The notes: a model not told the origin generated them from the letters alone. A DNA stretch of 64,000 nt from Chitinophagales bacterium (GCA_025056305.1 JANWWJ010000027.1:124001-188000), one strand, 5' to 3'. Shown: positions 54,921-64,000, counted from the stretch's first letter. Program-made: numbers and translations.

Positions 54921-57900
54921 TTAGGCTTTAGCAACTAAGGGTTTGCGACCCGTTGCGGGCTCAATCTTTTTCTTGGTAGCCAGGTCAATGACGATGGGGG
55001 TGGCTACGTAAATAGAAGAATACGTTCCCACGCAAACACCCATCAGCAAGGCGAATGAGAAGCCACGTATGGCGTCGCCGCCAAATAAGAACAACACCAA
55101 CAACACCAAAATGATAGTTACGCTGGTGATGAGCGTGCGATTGAGCGTGTGATTAATGGCATCATTTATAGTCTTCTTCATTTCGGCGTGCGGGTGCTCA
55201 CGCAAAAATTCGCGAATGCGGTCAAAGACAATGACCGTGTCGGCAACAGAGTACCCGATTACCGTCAGCATAGCTGCCACAAAAGCTTCATCAATTTCCA
55301 GGGTGAACGGTACGATACCTGAAAGCAATGAATACGCTCCCATGACCATGAGCACATCGTGGATAAGAGCAATGATTGCCCCCAGGGCAAATTGCCATTT
55401 GCGGAAACGGAACAGGATGTACAGAAATATGCCGATGAGAGCAAAGGTGACGGCCATGTACGCGTGGTTCAGGATATCAGTAGAAATGCTGGGCCCTACC
55501 ACCTGTGAGCTTAGCTGGAATTGGCTAAGGAATTGATCGTAGCTGACCGGCTGCTTGTAAAATGGCAGCAACCCTTCATAAAGCCGCGCATTCACAATGC
55601 TATCTGTTGCCGGCGATGATTCGTTAATTAGATATTGTGTGGTGATTTTAAGCTTATCGTCGGTGCCATAGGTCTTAACCTGAGGGGTTGCTCCGTCAAA
55701 CTTCTGAGTCAGTGCTGCTCGTACATCATCGGCAGAAACCCGCTGGTCGAACTTGATGACAAAAGATCGGCCTCCCGTAAAATCAACACCGTACTCAAAG
55801 CCCTTGGAAAAAATAGACACCAGCCCCACCACGGCCAGAACCGAGCTGATGATGTAGGCATACTTACGCTTGGCGACAAATTGTATGTTGAATCGTGACA
55901 GATCAATCTTACTCAAAAACGTTGTAAAGTGGATTGGGCGCGAGCCGTCTTTTACCCACCAGTGAAAGATCAGCTGAGCCATAAACACTGCCGTAAACAG
56001 GGTCATAATGACGCCTATGTTGAGCGTAGTAGCATAGCCTAAAACAGGGCCCAAACCGAAGTAGGCCAAAATCAAACCCGTGATCAGCACGGTGAGGTGG
56101 GTGTCGAAGACGGCGCTGTACGAATTGACGTGCCCATCGTGAATGGCTTTGACCAGATTTTTCCCTTTCCGCAACTCTTCCTTAATGCGTTCATGAATGA
56201 GGATGTTGGCATCTACGGCCATACCCATGGTGAGCACGATTCCGGCAATACCGGGCAAGGTGAGCGTAGCGCCCAGAGAGGCCAGCACGCCAAGAATGAA
56301 AACCAGATTGAAGAACAAGGCGATGTTGGCCACGATGCCTGAGGTGTTGTAATAAAGCACCATAAAGAGCAGCGTCGCTATGAAGGCCAGTATTACGGAG
56401 CGCAGACCGGCACGAATGGATTCCTGTCCCAACGAGGGCCCTACAACCGACTCAGCGATGATGCGTGCCGGTGCCGGCAGCTTGCCCGCCTGCAGGATGT
56501 TGGCCAGATCCTGGGCTTCTTCAATGGTAAAGCCGCCGCTGATGGAGCTGCGCCCGCTGGGAATTTCACTGATGACGGTGGGTGCTGAGTAAACCAAATT
56601 GTCCAGCACGATGGCTATGGCTCCGTTTTGATCTTCACCCCGCTCGTTTTTTCCGTATTTGCCGATCTGCTTGGCCGTAAGACTTTTCCAAATGCGTGCC
56701 CCCTCGCTATTCATGATCATGGTCACTTCAGGGTTTCCGTTCTGGTCCACATCTTGTCGCGCAGAGATGATCTTATCTCCTTCGATGGGAGCACGGTCCG
56801 TGCCTTTTTGTTTTTGTAATGCATAGAGCATGAATATATTACTGTTTTCATCCATAGGTTTTGCGCTCCATGCAAATCGTACATCGCGCGGAAAAACAGC
56901 GCGGACGAAGTCTAGGCTCAAATAGCGGTTGACCTGCGCTGTGTCTTTTCCATCTACCCATCCGACAACCGGCCCCGGCGCTATTTTCTGGGAATTGTCC
57001 GTTTCATCTACATAAAAGGGCACTTGAAGGATGGCAAACAAAGGATTTTCACGGCGAAAACGGGCACGATCGGCCGCTTCATCTTCTTCAGCAACAGCTA
57101 AGGACGTGTCGGCAGCGGCAAACACATCGGTTTCTTTACGGGCAGTGTCAGCAACGGCTGTGTCGCCGGCACTGAGCAACGGATTTTGTTCTGCTTCGGT
57201 TGGGCTCTGGGGTTCTGCTGCCGTGTCGGCAGGCGCTAAGCGGTTGCGCAGCACGTTGTTGGCAGCCACCATATAGTTGTAAAACACGCGGTTGTCATAG
57301 GTTTCCCAAAACTCCAACACGGCTGTGGCCTGAAGCAGTTTGCGCACGCGGGCTGGATTGCTTACACCGGGCAGCTCCACAATGATGCGGCCGGTTCCTG
57401 GCTGGGCAGTAATGCTGGGCTGGGTGACCCCGAAATTGTCAATTCGGGAACGAATGATGTTAAACGTTCGGCTGAAAGCCGATTCCGCTTCCTGTCTTAA
57501 AAAGGCAATGACCTCTTCATTCGTGGAGGTAAGCTTTACAAATTCCTGATTGTTGCGCGTGGCAAATACCGATGCCATGCGTGCATTCGGATCTACTTCA
57601 TTCCATGCCTGTGCAAACAAGGTCACAAATTCTGCTTGGGGCTGTTCGGTTCGCTTCTGGCGAGCCAGTGCAAGCGCTTTTCGGAAGGTTTCATCCGTGC
57701 TGTATTCCGCCAACGATAAGATCAGTTCATCTAAGGCAACCTCCAGGATTACATTCATACCGCCTTGCAGATCGAGCCCAAGGTTAAGCTGCTGATCTTT
57801 GCATTCCTGATAAGTGAACCGGGCAATTCCGATGTTATAGATGTTTTTATTAGATATTGAATCCAGAAAATATTGTTCTTTTTGACGAACTAAAGCCACT

Positions 57901-58067
57901 AGGCTGTCGTTGGCCTGCCCTATAGGAATGCCTTTCAGGACGGATTGTTCGGCAAATTGACGCGCCTGCCTTTCGACGCGCCGTGTCACTATGTTGAACG
58001 ACAACTGATAAAGGGTGATGATAATGAGAGCAAGCGAAAAGAAGATGACTAAACCTTTGCCACGCAT
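54921..58067 (-). CDS. secDF: Fused protein translocase SecDF
   Basis: A 1048-aa inner-membrane protein that uses the proton gradient to pull preproteins through SecYEG. The SecD half has TM1 near residues 5-23, the periplasmic P1 region (LNLGLDLQGGMNVILEV), a large insert with acidic low-complexity sequence at about residues 275-345, and TM2-6 with ILAFIATLLFMVLYYNTSGI and GMAVDANILIHERIKEEL. The SecF half starts near residue 730 (YGVDFTGGRSFVIKFDQ) and ends with the TM bundle containing GYSVADTVIVFDRIREFL. The fusion is typical of Bacteroidota. It is convergent with pdhB with a 12-bp gap. Confidence 0.96.
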   Translation of the reverse strand: MRGKGLVIFFSLALIIITLYQLSFNIVTRRVERQARQFAEQSVLKGIPIGQANDSLVALVRQKEQYFLDSISNKNIYNIGIARFTYQECKDQQLNLGLDLQGGMNVILEVALDELILSLAEYSTDETFRKALALARQKRTEQPQAEFVTLFAQAWNEVDPNARMASVFATRNNQEFVKLTSTNEEVIAFLRQEAESAFSRTFNIIRSRIDNFGVTQPSITAQPGTGRIIVELPGVSNPARVRKLLQATAVLEFWETYDNRVFYNYMVAANNVLRNRLAPADTAAEPQSPTEAEQNPLLSAGDTAVADTARKETDVFAAADTSLAVAEEDEAADRARFRRENPLFAILQVPFYVDETDNSQKIAPGPVVGWVDGKDTAQVNRYLSLDFVRAVFPRDVRFAWSAKPMDENSNIFMLYALQKQKGTDRAPIEGDKIISARQDVDQNGNPEVTMIMNSEGARIWKSLTAKQIGKYGKNERGEDQNGAIAIVLDNLVYSAPTVISEIPSGRSSISGGFTIEEAQDLANILQAGKLPAPARIIAESVVGPSLGQESIRAGLRSVILAFIATLLFMVLYYNTSGIVANIALFFNLVFILGVLASLGATLTLPGIAGIVLTMGMAVDANILIHERIKEELRKGKNLVKAIHDGHVNSYSAVFDTHLTVLITGLILAYFGLGPVLGYATTLNIGVIMTLFTAVFMAQLIFHWWVKDGSRPIHFTTFLSKIDLSRFNIQFVAKRKYAYIISSVLAVVGLVSIFSKGFEYGVDFTGGRSFVIKFDQRVSADDVRAALTQKFDGATPQVKTYGTDDKLKITTQYLINESSPATDSIVNARLYEGLLPFYKQPVSYDQFLSQFQLSSQVVGPSISTDILNHAYMAVTFALIGIFLYILFRFRKWQFALGAIIALIHDVLMVMGAYSLLSGIVPFTLEIDEAFVAAMLTVIGYSVADTVIVFDRIREFLREHPHAEMKKTINDAINHTLNRTLITSVTIILVLLVLFLFGGDAIRGFSFALLMGVCVGTYSSIYVATPIVIDLATKKKIEPATGRKPLVAKA

Positions 58068-58120
58068 TGGGTATGGATTAGAAATTTTAGGATGTTGCCA
58101 GGACGGTAAAAAACGGACGG

Positions 58121-58128
58121 CAAATATA
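58121..58128 (-). promoter_or_regulatory. -7 element (TATATTTG, minus strand) for secDF
   Basis: The plus strand CAAATATA gives TATATTTG on the minus strand, a perfect match 53 bp upstream of the secDF start. It lies between rlmI-like and secDF, so secDF can be transcribed on its own. Confidence 0.55.
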
Positions 58129-58168
58129 GGTATTCACTGCAGAAAAGCACCGGAAGTACTCGTGTGCC

Positions 58169-59350
58169 TTACAATACCTGCAAAATCAATCCTTTCAGGT
58201 AGAAGGTTTCAGGAATATACCAGCAGACAGGGTGGTCTTTAGCTTGCTGCAGCACTTGCAGCTGACGTACTTGGCAGCCGGCATCGGCAGCGGCCTCTGC
58301 GACGGTTTTGCGAAAAAGTGGTTCATCTATAAAGTGGGAGCAGGAGAAGGTAAACAGAAAGCCTCCGGGCCGCAACAGTTTGAACGCTCGCAAATTGATT
58401 TCGCGATAGCCGGATATTGCCGGAGCAATGCCCTGGCGGCTTTTGGTAAATGCCGGCGGGTCCAATACGATCAAATCGAAGCGCTGCTTCTGTGCCACCA
58501 GCTCAGGCAACAAGTCAAATGCATTTTTTTCCAAAAACGTGATGCGATCGGCACACTGGTTCAGGGCAGCATTGCTACGAGCCAATGTCAGCGCTTCAGC
58601 CGAAGTGTCACAGGCCAAGACGTGACGGGCACCGTAGCGTGCGGCATAGATGCTGAAGGCACCGGTATGACAAAAACAATCCAGCACATCGGCTTCGTGG
58701 GCCAGATGTTTGAGTGCCAGCCGGTTTTCGCGTTGATCGAGGTAAAATCCGGTTTTTTGGCCCTGAGCTACGTCGACATAGAAAGAAGCATCGGGCAGCT
58801 GAATTTTTACCAACGTGTCAAAAGGGTCGAACAGAAAACCGGACTGAAGAGGCAAGCCTTCGAGCGCACGCACGGGGGCTTCGTTGCGTTCGTAAATGCC
58901 GCGCGGCCGAAATAGCTCGTGCAGGATATGGCCGATTGCTGCTTTCCATCGATCCATGCCGGCTGTCAATGTTTGTATGACAAAAACGTCCTCAAAACAG
59001 TCAACCGTGAGGCCGGGAAGGTCATCGCCTTCGGAATGGATAAGTCGGAAACTGCCGCTGTAACCAATACGTTTTCGATAGTTTAAACTTTTTATTATTT
59101 GTTGGCGAAAAAATGGAATGTCGATTACGGCATCGCTGTCCCGGGTCAACAGGCGAACGGTGATTTTTGACCGGGGGTTTACATATCCCTGGCCTATGAA
59201 TCGATTTTGATGATCGACTACGGTGACCGTTGTGCCGGGTTCGAGTTCTTTGAAGGTATCGGCATCCAATTCATTGTCGTATATCCAAGGATGTCCGCTG
59301 CGTATGCGCGACAATTTTTTGTTTCGAAGACGCAAAACGGGTTGCGGCAT
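58169..59350 (-). CDS. RlmI-type 23S rRNA (cytosine-C5) methyltransferase
   Basis: A 393-aa class I SAM-dependent methyltransferase from ATG 59350 (MPQPVLRLRNKKLSRI). The N-terminal PUA domain (SGHPWIYDNELDADTFKELE, GQGYVNPRSKITVRLL) binds RNA. The catalytic domain has the SAM motif VLDCFCHTGAFSIYAARYGA and DLIVLDPPAFTKSRQGI. FYVDVAQGQKTGFYLDQREN is typical of the RlmI/YccW family, which methylates 23S rRNA. The exact target cytosine is not certain for this organism. A longer start at 59392 is less likely. Confidence 0.9.
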   Translation of the reverse strand: MPQPVLRLRNKKLSRIRSGHPWIYDNELDADTFKELEPGTTVTVVDHQNRFIGQGYVNPRSKITVRLLTRDSDAVIDIPFFRQQIIKSLNYRKRIGYSGSFRLIHSEGDDLPGLTVDCFEDVFVIQTLTAGMDRWKAAIGHILHELFRPRGIYERNEAPVRALEGLPLQSGFLFDPFDTLVKIQLPDASFYVDVAQGQKTGFYLDQRENRLALKHLAHEADVLDCFCHTGAFSIYAARYGARHVLACDTSAEALTLARSNAALNQCADRITFLEKNAFDLLPELVAQKQRFDLIVLDPPAFTKSRQGIAPAISGYREINLRAFKLLRPGGFLFTFSCSHFIDEPLFRKTVAEAAADAGCQVRQLQVLQQAKDHPVCWYIPETFYLKGLILQVL

Positions 59351-59402
59351 TTTTTTTGGACAAATGCTGGTGCTAAATGTACTTTGCGTCATAGATTGAG
59401 AG

Positions 59403-59990
59403 ATGATATTTCAGCAGTTGGGGGTGTGTTTTTTGTTTATGGCCTTAAGCTTTGCCCAGCGCTGCGGCTCATCGACAACGGAAGTTGCCAGCTACTTTCC
59501 GTTAGCGCTGAGCCATGAATGGGTGTACGTAGATAGTGTTTGGCAGCAGGGGCAGTTGACCGATGTATTCATGGATACGGTTCGGGTTGTGAAGCAGGGT
59601 GCATTTGAGAAATTGCCTACTTACATACTCAGCGATGGTCGCGAGCTGATGTGGCGCAACGATACCTTATTTCAGATCGTCTTTCAACGGGGAGGCTATC
59701 GGTTACCCACAGTTTACTTTGTTGCTGGTGCGCCAAAGTCGGTATTTAACTATGCTTTTGGTGGAGATGTGGTCATCCAACGTACGTCAGAGCTGTTGGA
59801 CTCTTGCCCCGGCCGATTCGGGCAAAAGGGCTCAAGCTGCTACCGCATCAGCGATGCATGCGGCGGCGACATGATTTTGCAAAAAGCGATAGGCCCTGTT
59901 TACTGGAGGTTAGGCCACTGCTTTGCCGAAGAGGGCAGCGTGTTAACCAAGACGCTCGTTCATTTCCAGCCTGCCCGCCAAAGCAAATAA
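59403..59990 (+). CDS. Unknown small exported protein
   Basis: A 195-aa protein with a hydrophobic start (MIFQQLGVCFLFMALSFAQ) and a cysteine soon after (RCGSST) that is not a good lipobox. The mature part begins YFPLALSHEWVYVDS, a pattern I associate with small Bacteroidota exported proteins, and has beta-type segments (AFEKLPTYILSDGRELMW, FQIVFQRGGYRLPTVYF) with four Cys residues in the C-terminal half (CPGRFGQKGSSC, CGGD, HC). No function is recognised. It diverges from rlmI-like and ends 6 bp before the convergent DoxX gene. Confidence 0.65.
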   Translation: MIFQQLGVCFLFMALSFAQRCGSSTTEVASYFPLALSHEWVYVDSVWQQGQLTDVFMDTVRVVKQGAFEKLPTYILSDGRELMWRNDTLFQIVFQRGGYRLPTVYFVAGAPKSVFNYAFGGDVVIQRTSELLDSCPGRFGQKGSSCYRISDACGGDMILQKAIGPVYWRLGHCFAEEGSVLTKTLVHFQPARQSK

Positions 59991-59996
59991 AAACAG

Positions 59997-60371
59997 CTAA
60001 TCTTTTGCGTCACCACTAATGACCAAAGCGGCGCCGGCCAATGCGAGGTCTTTTACGATGGCAATCATCGAGCTCATTTTAGCAGCCTGATCTTCAGAAG
60101 AAAGCCCGGGCATGTGGACGATAATAACAGTCAGAACCAAAAACAAAGCGAGCAGTATAGCAGCCAGGCGCATCCACTTATTGATGATAAAACTCACGGC
60201 GGCCAGCAGCAAACCTGCACCGCTGATGTAGATAAGCGGTAATGCGACGCTACTCATCGAAGCCGGCAAGTAGCCTGTCATGTTTTGACCATTGGTAAAA
60301 TGACCTATACCAAAGTAAGCCATAGCCAAGGCAAAAATGACACGGCCAATGAAAGGGAGCATGTTACTCAT
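59997..60371 (-). CDS. DoxX family membrane protein
   Basis: A 124-aa protein from ATG 60371 (MSNMLPFIGRVIFALAMAYF) with four predicted transmembrane helices and the GIGHFTNGQNMTGYLP motif of the DoxX/SURF4 group. Some relatives work with thiosulfate-quinone oxidoreduction or sulfur stress; the function here is unknown. A longer frame starting at 60449 lacks a plausible N-terminus. It is convergent with the 59403 gene. Confidence 0.85.
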   Translation of the reverse strand: MSNMLPFIGRVIFALAMAYFGIGHFTNGQNMTGYLPASMSSVALPLIYISGAGLLLAAVSFIINKWMRLAAILLALFLVLTVIIVHMPGLSSEDQAAKMSSMIAIVKDLALAGAALVISGDAKD

Positions 60372-60521
60372 AGGCGAGGTTTTTGTTTCCCGTTGAAGGT
60401 AAAGGGACTTTGCTGACTGTGCAAGCCCGAAGAGCGGGTTTTTCCACAAAACGTTTTATTAAGATTAAAGCCTTTTCATGAATGAAATCAAAGCTGTTTT
60501 TTTGCACATTACTAACTTCAG

Positions 60522-63179
60522 ATGGCCATGCGTCCCTTGATCCTTTGGGTTAGTTGGCTTCCCATCTTTTTGCTTCTCTTTGACAGGGCATGTGCTGTTT
60601 CTGGCATCATCAACAGCTACGCCTCGGTAACGGCAATTGCCGGAACCACGCTGACCGTGTCCAGTACGGTAGGTTTTTCCCCAGGAGGCAAGGTATTGAT
60701 CATTCAAATGAAGGGAGCTTCTATTTATTCTCAAAACAATTCGTCGTATGGCGACGTGACGAACTACAACAACTGTGGAAACTTTGAATTTGCATACGTC
60801 TCTGCTGTTACACCCACGACCCTCACGCTTACGGCCCCTTTGACCAAAAGCTACACACCCGGCTCAGGAAAGGTTCAGGTGGTCACGGTGCCCTATTTCT
60901 GTGAAATGGTGATCACCGACACTTTGAAGTGTCAGCCTTGGAATGATGCCACGGGTACAGGAGGGATTTTGGTTTTCGAAAGCGGTGGGGCTGTGATCAT
61001 GAATGCCGACATCGATGTTTCTCGCTCCGGCTTTAGTGTGGTTGCACCCTGTGCCAACGGCACATTGGTATGCAACAACACTAATTATTTCGTAAACCCC
61101 TCAGGTTGCAATTCTGGCAAGAAAGGAGAAGCCATAGCTGATTACGTTAGTAATGCACAAAGTGGGGGCCGGGGCAAGATTGCCAACGGAGGCGGAGGAA
61201 GTAACCGCGCAAACAGCGGCGGAGGCGGTGGGGCAAACTTCGGAGCCGGTGGCAATGGAGGATGGGAAGACAATAGTTGTGGAACCACCATTCAGGGGAT
61301 CGGAGGGCAAGCTTTGAACTATACGCTTGGGCGCATCTTTCTGGGAGGGGCTGGCGGCAATGGTCAGGGAAACAACAACGGTACCATTTATGGCGGAGGC
61401 GCAGGTGGGGGTATCGTGATTATTGCAGCAAAAAAGATTGTGCCTAACGGTCATGTGATAAGGGCCGATGGTGGTGACGTAACGGGCTTAACCGTAAATG
61501 AAGGAGCCGGCGGCGGAGGCGGTGGGGGTGTGGTATGTTTGAATGTTGACTACATTGATGGACCGTTGTTCATCTCTGCCGAAGGCGGTGACGGCGGTTC
61601 TACCTTCAATGATGGGATCATAGCCGATTGTACCGGACCGGGCGGTGGCGGAGGCGGTGGTGTCATCTGGATTTCAGGTACCGCGCTGAACCCCAACATC
61701 AGTTACTCTGTTGCCGGAGGGGCTGCAGGCTTGGCTTTAGGTCCAACAACTTCTTGCTTCAATACCAACTACGGCGCTACTGCCGGCAGCGCTGGAGGAG
61801 TTATTTACAATTATCCCAAGCATACGCTTCCGGCTCCGGCCGTCTCGGCTAACTTGGGTCCTGACCTGACGGCGTGTCCCCTCGAAGTAGTAACCCTTGA
61901 CCCCGGTGTCGGCTTCAGTTCCTTTTTATGGCAAGACGGCTCAACAGACACGACGTTCGCTGCTGTCGGGCCCGGCCTTTATCACGTGGAAGTAGAAGAC
62001 TCTGCCGGATGCTTGAGTTGGGACACTGTCCAAATAACAGCTGCGCCATCCTATACTTTCACCATCGGCACGGGCGATACCACGGTTTGTCCCGGACAGC
62101 CGGTCACCATTGATCCCGGCTCCTGGCACACGGCTTACTTGTGGCAAGATGGTTCAACTTCAGCTACCTATTTGACTACTTCTGCCGGAACTTTTTCAGT
62201 AACCATAACAGATTCGGTAGGATGCGAAGGCTTTGCCACATACGATGTGCACCACTTCCCCACCGGCTCTTTTTCTATTGCCACCGGTGATACCACCGTA
62301 TGTCCGGGAGAACCGGTGGACATCGTCTGCCCTTCAGGTTATAGCACCTATATATGGCAGGATGGCACTCAAGGTCAAGTCTATGCAGCAACAGATTCGG
62401 GCACATATAAGGTTACCGCCATCGACGCGCTGGGTTGTGTCGACACGGCTGTATATCGCATTTTCTACTATCCCACGCCGCAGCTAAGCCTTGGCAACGA
62501 TACGTTGCTGTGCATTGGAGACACCGTTCTTCTGAATGCAGGTATTTTTCCACAATATCAATGGAACACTGGAGCTCAAACCCAAACCATCTATGTTGAT
62601 CAACCGGGTGTTTACTGGGTCGTGGTGGAAGATTTCAATGGCTGCATAACGAGTGACACCATTGAAATTATCGATTATTATGCTCAGCCACCTGCTCATT
62701 TGGTGGATGATACACTCATTTGCACGGGACAGGTGTTGCTGTTGTTAGCGCCCTCAGGCTACATCGGTTACGAATGGAGCACCGGCAGCAAAGTGAATTA
62801 TACCAACATCACACAGCCGGGTATTTATTGGCTTGAGGTAACCAATGAACACACGTGTCGCATGCGAGATACGTTCAAGGTTCAGCTGCAATGTCCGACG
62901 GCACTATTTGTCCCAAATGCCTTTACACCCAACGGCGATGGCATCAATGATGAGTTTGAGCCCATAGGCTATAATATTACAGCTTTTTTCATGCGTATTT
63001 ACAACCGTTGGGGCAAGATGATTTATGAAACCCACAACCTGCAACATGGCTGGGATGGCTACTGTGATGGAGTGCCTTGTGAAGCGGGAAGTTATGTTTA
63101 CTATATCGAATGGGCCGGCTCATTGCACGGTGAGCAGCGCAGTGGCATTGAACGCGGCAACGTCACGCTAATTCGTTAA
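60522..63179 (+). CDS. Large surface protein: Gly-rich domain, PKD-like repeats, T9SS type B sorting domain (paralogue of 12357)
   Basis: An 885-aa exported protein, ATG 60522, with a signal peptide ending near DRACAVSG. It shares the architecture of 12357-14786: N-terminal domain (GIINSYASVTAIAGTTLTVS), Gly-rich region (GGRGKIANGGGGSNRANSGG, TTIQGIGGQALNYTLGRIFL), five PKD/Ig-like repeats with ITxxDTTVCPGxPVxI starts, and a 94-residue type B sorting domain (FVPNAFTPNGDGINDEFEPI, RIYNRWGKMIYE). Repeats 2 and 3 are nearly the same length. The extra repeat explains why it is longer than its paralogue. It should be secreted by T9SS. A terminator lies 118 bp downstream. Confidence 0.9.
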   Translation: MAMRPLILWVSWLPIFLLLFDRACAVSGIINSYASVTAIAGTTLTVSSTVGFSPGGKVLIIQMKGASIYSQNNSSYGDVTNYNNCGNFEFAYVSAVTPTTLTLTAPLTKSYTPGSGKVQVVTVPYFCEMVITDTLKCQPWNDATGTGGILVFESGGAVIMNADIDVSRSGFSVVAPCANGTLVCNNTNYFVNPSGCNSGKKGEAIADYVSNAQSGGRGKIANGGGGSNRANSGGGGGANFGAGGNGGWEDNSCGTTIQGIGGQALNYTLGRIFLGGAGGNGQGNNNGTIYGGGAGGGIVIIAAKKIVPNGHVIRADGGDVTGLTVNEGAGGGGGGGVVCLNVDYIDGPLFISAEGGDGGSTFNDGIIADCTGPGGGGGGGVIWISGTALNPNISYSVAGGAAGLALGPTTSCFNTNYGATAGSAGGVIYNYPKHTLPAPAVSANLGPDLTACPLEVVTLDPGVGFSSFLWQDGSTDTTFAAVGPGLYHVEVEDSAGCLSWDTVQITAAPSYTFTIGTGDTTVCPGQPVTIDPGSWHTAYLWQDGSTSATYLTTSAGTFSVTITDSVGCEGFATYDVHHFPTGSFSIATGDTTVCPGEPVDIVCPSGYSTYIWQDGTQGQVYAATDSGTYKVTAIDALGCVDTAVYRIFYYPTPQLSLGNDTLLCIGDTVLLNAGIFPQYQWNTGAQTQTIYVDQPGVYWVVVEDFNGCITSDTIEIIDYYAQPPAHLVDDTLICTGQVLLLLAPSGYIGYEWSTGSKVNYTNITQPGIYWLEVTNEHTCRMRDTFKVQLQCPTALFVPNAFTPNGDGINDEFEPIGYNITAFFMRIYNRWGKMIYETHNLQHGWDGYCDGVPCEAGSYVYYIEWAGSLHGEQRSGIERGNVTLIR

Positions 63180-63296
63180 TCGAGAACGCTGGGAACAATT
63201 TTCAGTAATACTGATTTTTGTCATCGCAGCAGGCTACGATGCGTGCGCATTTTTGCCCAACCGAATAAATCGTGAGCCTGCTTTTTAATGCGGAGG

Positions 63297-63325
63297 AGGG
63301 TGAGGCAGCAGGCTTCACCCTTTTT
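63297..63325 (+). terminator. Terminator downstream of the second type B gene
   Basis: AGGGTGA (63297-63303) pairs with TCACCCT (63315-63321) around an 11-nt loop, followed by TTTT. The right arm coincides with the stop codon of the convergent YkgJ-type gene, so the two 3' ends share this element. Confidence 0.5.
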
Positions 63326-63875
63326 GATCCTCGGATTGCTGAAAAAATCCGGTTACCATCTTTAATTCTTCCAGGGTATTGAAAACAATCGGACAAATAG
63401 TGTAGTTGCGCAGCACACTGCGCAAGCGAAATTTGAGCCCCTGGCGCAAGAGATGTGGATAGTCTCGGCAGCATTCCGGCCGCACTTCATAAATCGTACA
63501 GCGGTTCTGACGCAGAAACAAGCATGGCATTGGGCGCAGGAACCATATGCCGGTGTCGGCTTCGCGATGAATGTGTTGGGCTTGAAACGTTTGGCTGTCC
63601 ATGCCACTGTGCTTGGCTAGGACGGCGATCTCATGCTCGTGAAGACCGGGCTCAAGGGTCTTACAGCAGTTGGCACATTGGGTACAGTCGATTGCCTCAA
63701 TATTGCGGCTCGCCACAGGCATGGCCAGTTCATCCAATTTGGTGGCCGGAATGCGCTGCAGATAGCGAAAAAATTGCAGGTTTTCTTCTGTTCGCTTTTT
63801 CGCCAACAGCGGCAAAAGGTTGTACTCAGCTGCTGCAATACGTCTGACCTGGGTTTTGACTTCAAAAGCACTCAT
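63315..63875 (-). CDS. YkgJ-type cysteine-cluster protein
   Basis: A 186-aa cytoplasmic protein with the cluster CTQCANCC (Cys64, 67, 70, 71) and a second Cys set (CLFLRQNRCTIYEVRPECCR, later Cys in NYTICPIV), the pattern of the YkgJ/CxxCxxCC family proposed to bind zinc or an iron-sulfur cluster. Its function is unknown. The preceding minus-strand frame ends 6 bp upstream, so the two genes are likely co-transcribed. Confidence 0.85.
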   Translation of the reverse strand: MSAFEVKTQVRRIAAAEYNLLPLLAKKRTEENLQFFRYLQRIPATKLDELAMPVASRNIEAIDCTQCANCCKTLEPGLHEHEIAVLAKHSGMDSQTFQAQHIHREADTGIWFLRPMPCLFLRQNRCTIYEVRPECCRDYPHLLRQGLKFRLRSVLRNYTICPIVFNTLEELKMVTGFFQQSEDQKG

Positions 63876-63881
63876 GTGAGT

Positions 63882-64000
63882 TTACGACGCAGACAAGGTA
63901 AAGCTAATCCATTGCATTCCATTGGCATGCTTGTGGTACAGCAATTCTAAAATGCTTTGATAATCTTTTTCCTGCGACACAAAATCCAGATTGGTAGTGT
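63882..64000 (-). CDS. C-terminal end of an unknown protein, 5' end beyond window
   Basis: An open frame reads leftward from the window edge to a TAA at 63882-63884, giving 38 visible residues (NLDFVSQEKDYQSILELLYH then KHANGMQWISFTLSAS). It ends 6 bp before the YkgJ-type ATG in the same direction. Too short to identify. Confidence 0.45.
   Translation of the reverse strand, partial: TTNLDFVSQEKDYQSILELLYHKHANGMQWISFTLSAS

Overview
The window reads as chromosomal DNA from a free-living member of the Bacteroidota, probably near the Saprospiria/Chitinophagia; the class is inference. The phylum call rests on several sequence features: type A and type B C-terminal sorting domains of the type IX secretion system (T9SS), a fused SecDF, TonB-dependent receptors with N-terminal carboxypeptidase-regulatory-like domains, BshC, DUF5683, a bacterial GH3-family enzyme, weak Shine-Dalgarno signals, and repeated copies of the Bacteroidota -7 promoter element TAnnTTTG placed just upstream of genes.

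Layout. 1-4958: a secreted HExxH metallopeptidase cut by the window edge (minus strand), then tyrS, a NudL-type Nudix hydrolase and a membrane-anchored helix-hairpin-helix protein. 5006-10585: rplA-rplJ-rplL-rpoB, with a strong hairpin and T-tract between rplL and rpoB; neither nusG-rplK upstream nor rpoC downstream is present. 10840-14786: DUF2892 protein, Dps, a small Cys-bearing membrane protein, thioredoxin and a large T9SS type B surface protein. 14770-20608 (minus): parA-parB-DUF5683-dapB-lepB-bshC. 20908-24976: rpsF-rpsR-rplI, then an ECF sigma / membrane anti-sigma-like / outer-membrane barrel operon. 24977-26335: a decayed gene-poor stretch with two tandem hairpins. 26336-31242: an unknown secreted protein, tRNA-Asp, a small membrane protein and a TonB receptor. 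31318-35275 (minus): pdxA-lptB-GH3-SRPBCC. 35505-39309: secreted beta-helix protein, M17 aminopeptidase, rsmA. 39569-48157: TonB receptor, 1263-residue T9SS type A cargo and PorV/PorQ-like barrel, bounded by a promoter and a terminator. 48235-54908: greA, HIT protein, ruvC, DUF3108 protein, BNR-repeat secreted protein, pdhB. 54921-64000: secDF, an RlmI-type methyltransferase, an unknown secreted protein, a DoxX protein, a second type B Gly-rich protein, a YkgJ-type Cys-cluster protein and a partial gene.

Most genes are housekeeping (translation, transcription, segregation, envelope biogenesis). The accessory content is mainly surface and secretion machinery whose cargo would leave through Sec (lepB and secDF are here) and then T9SS. 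The most system-like locus is the three-gene operon at 39569-48157. The most unusual structural fact is rpoB ending without rpoC. No CRISPR array, intact insertion sequence, prophage or rRNA gene was seen.
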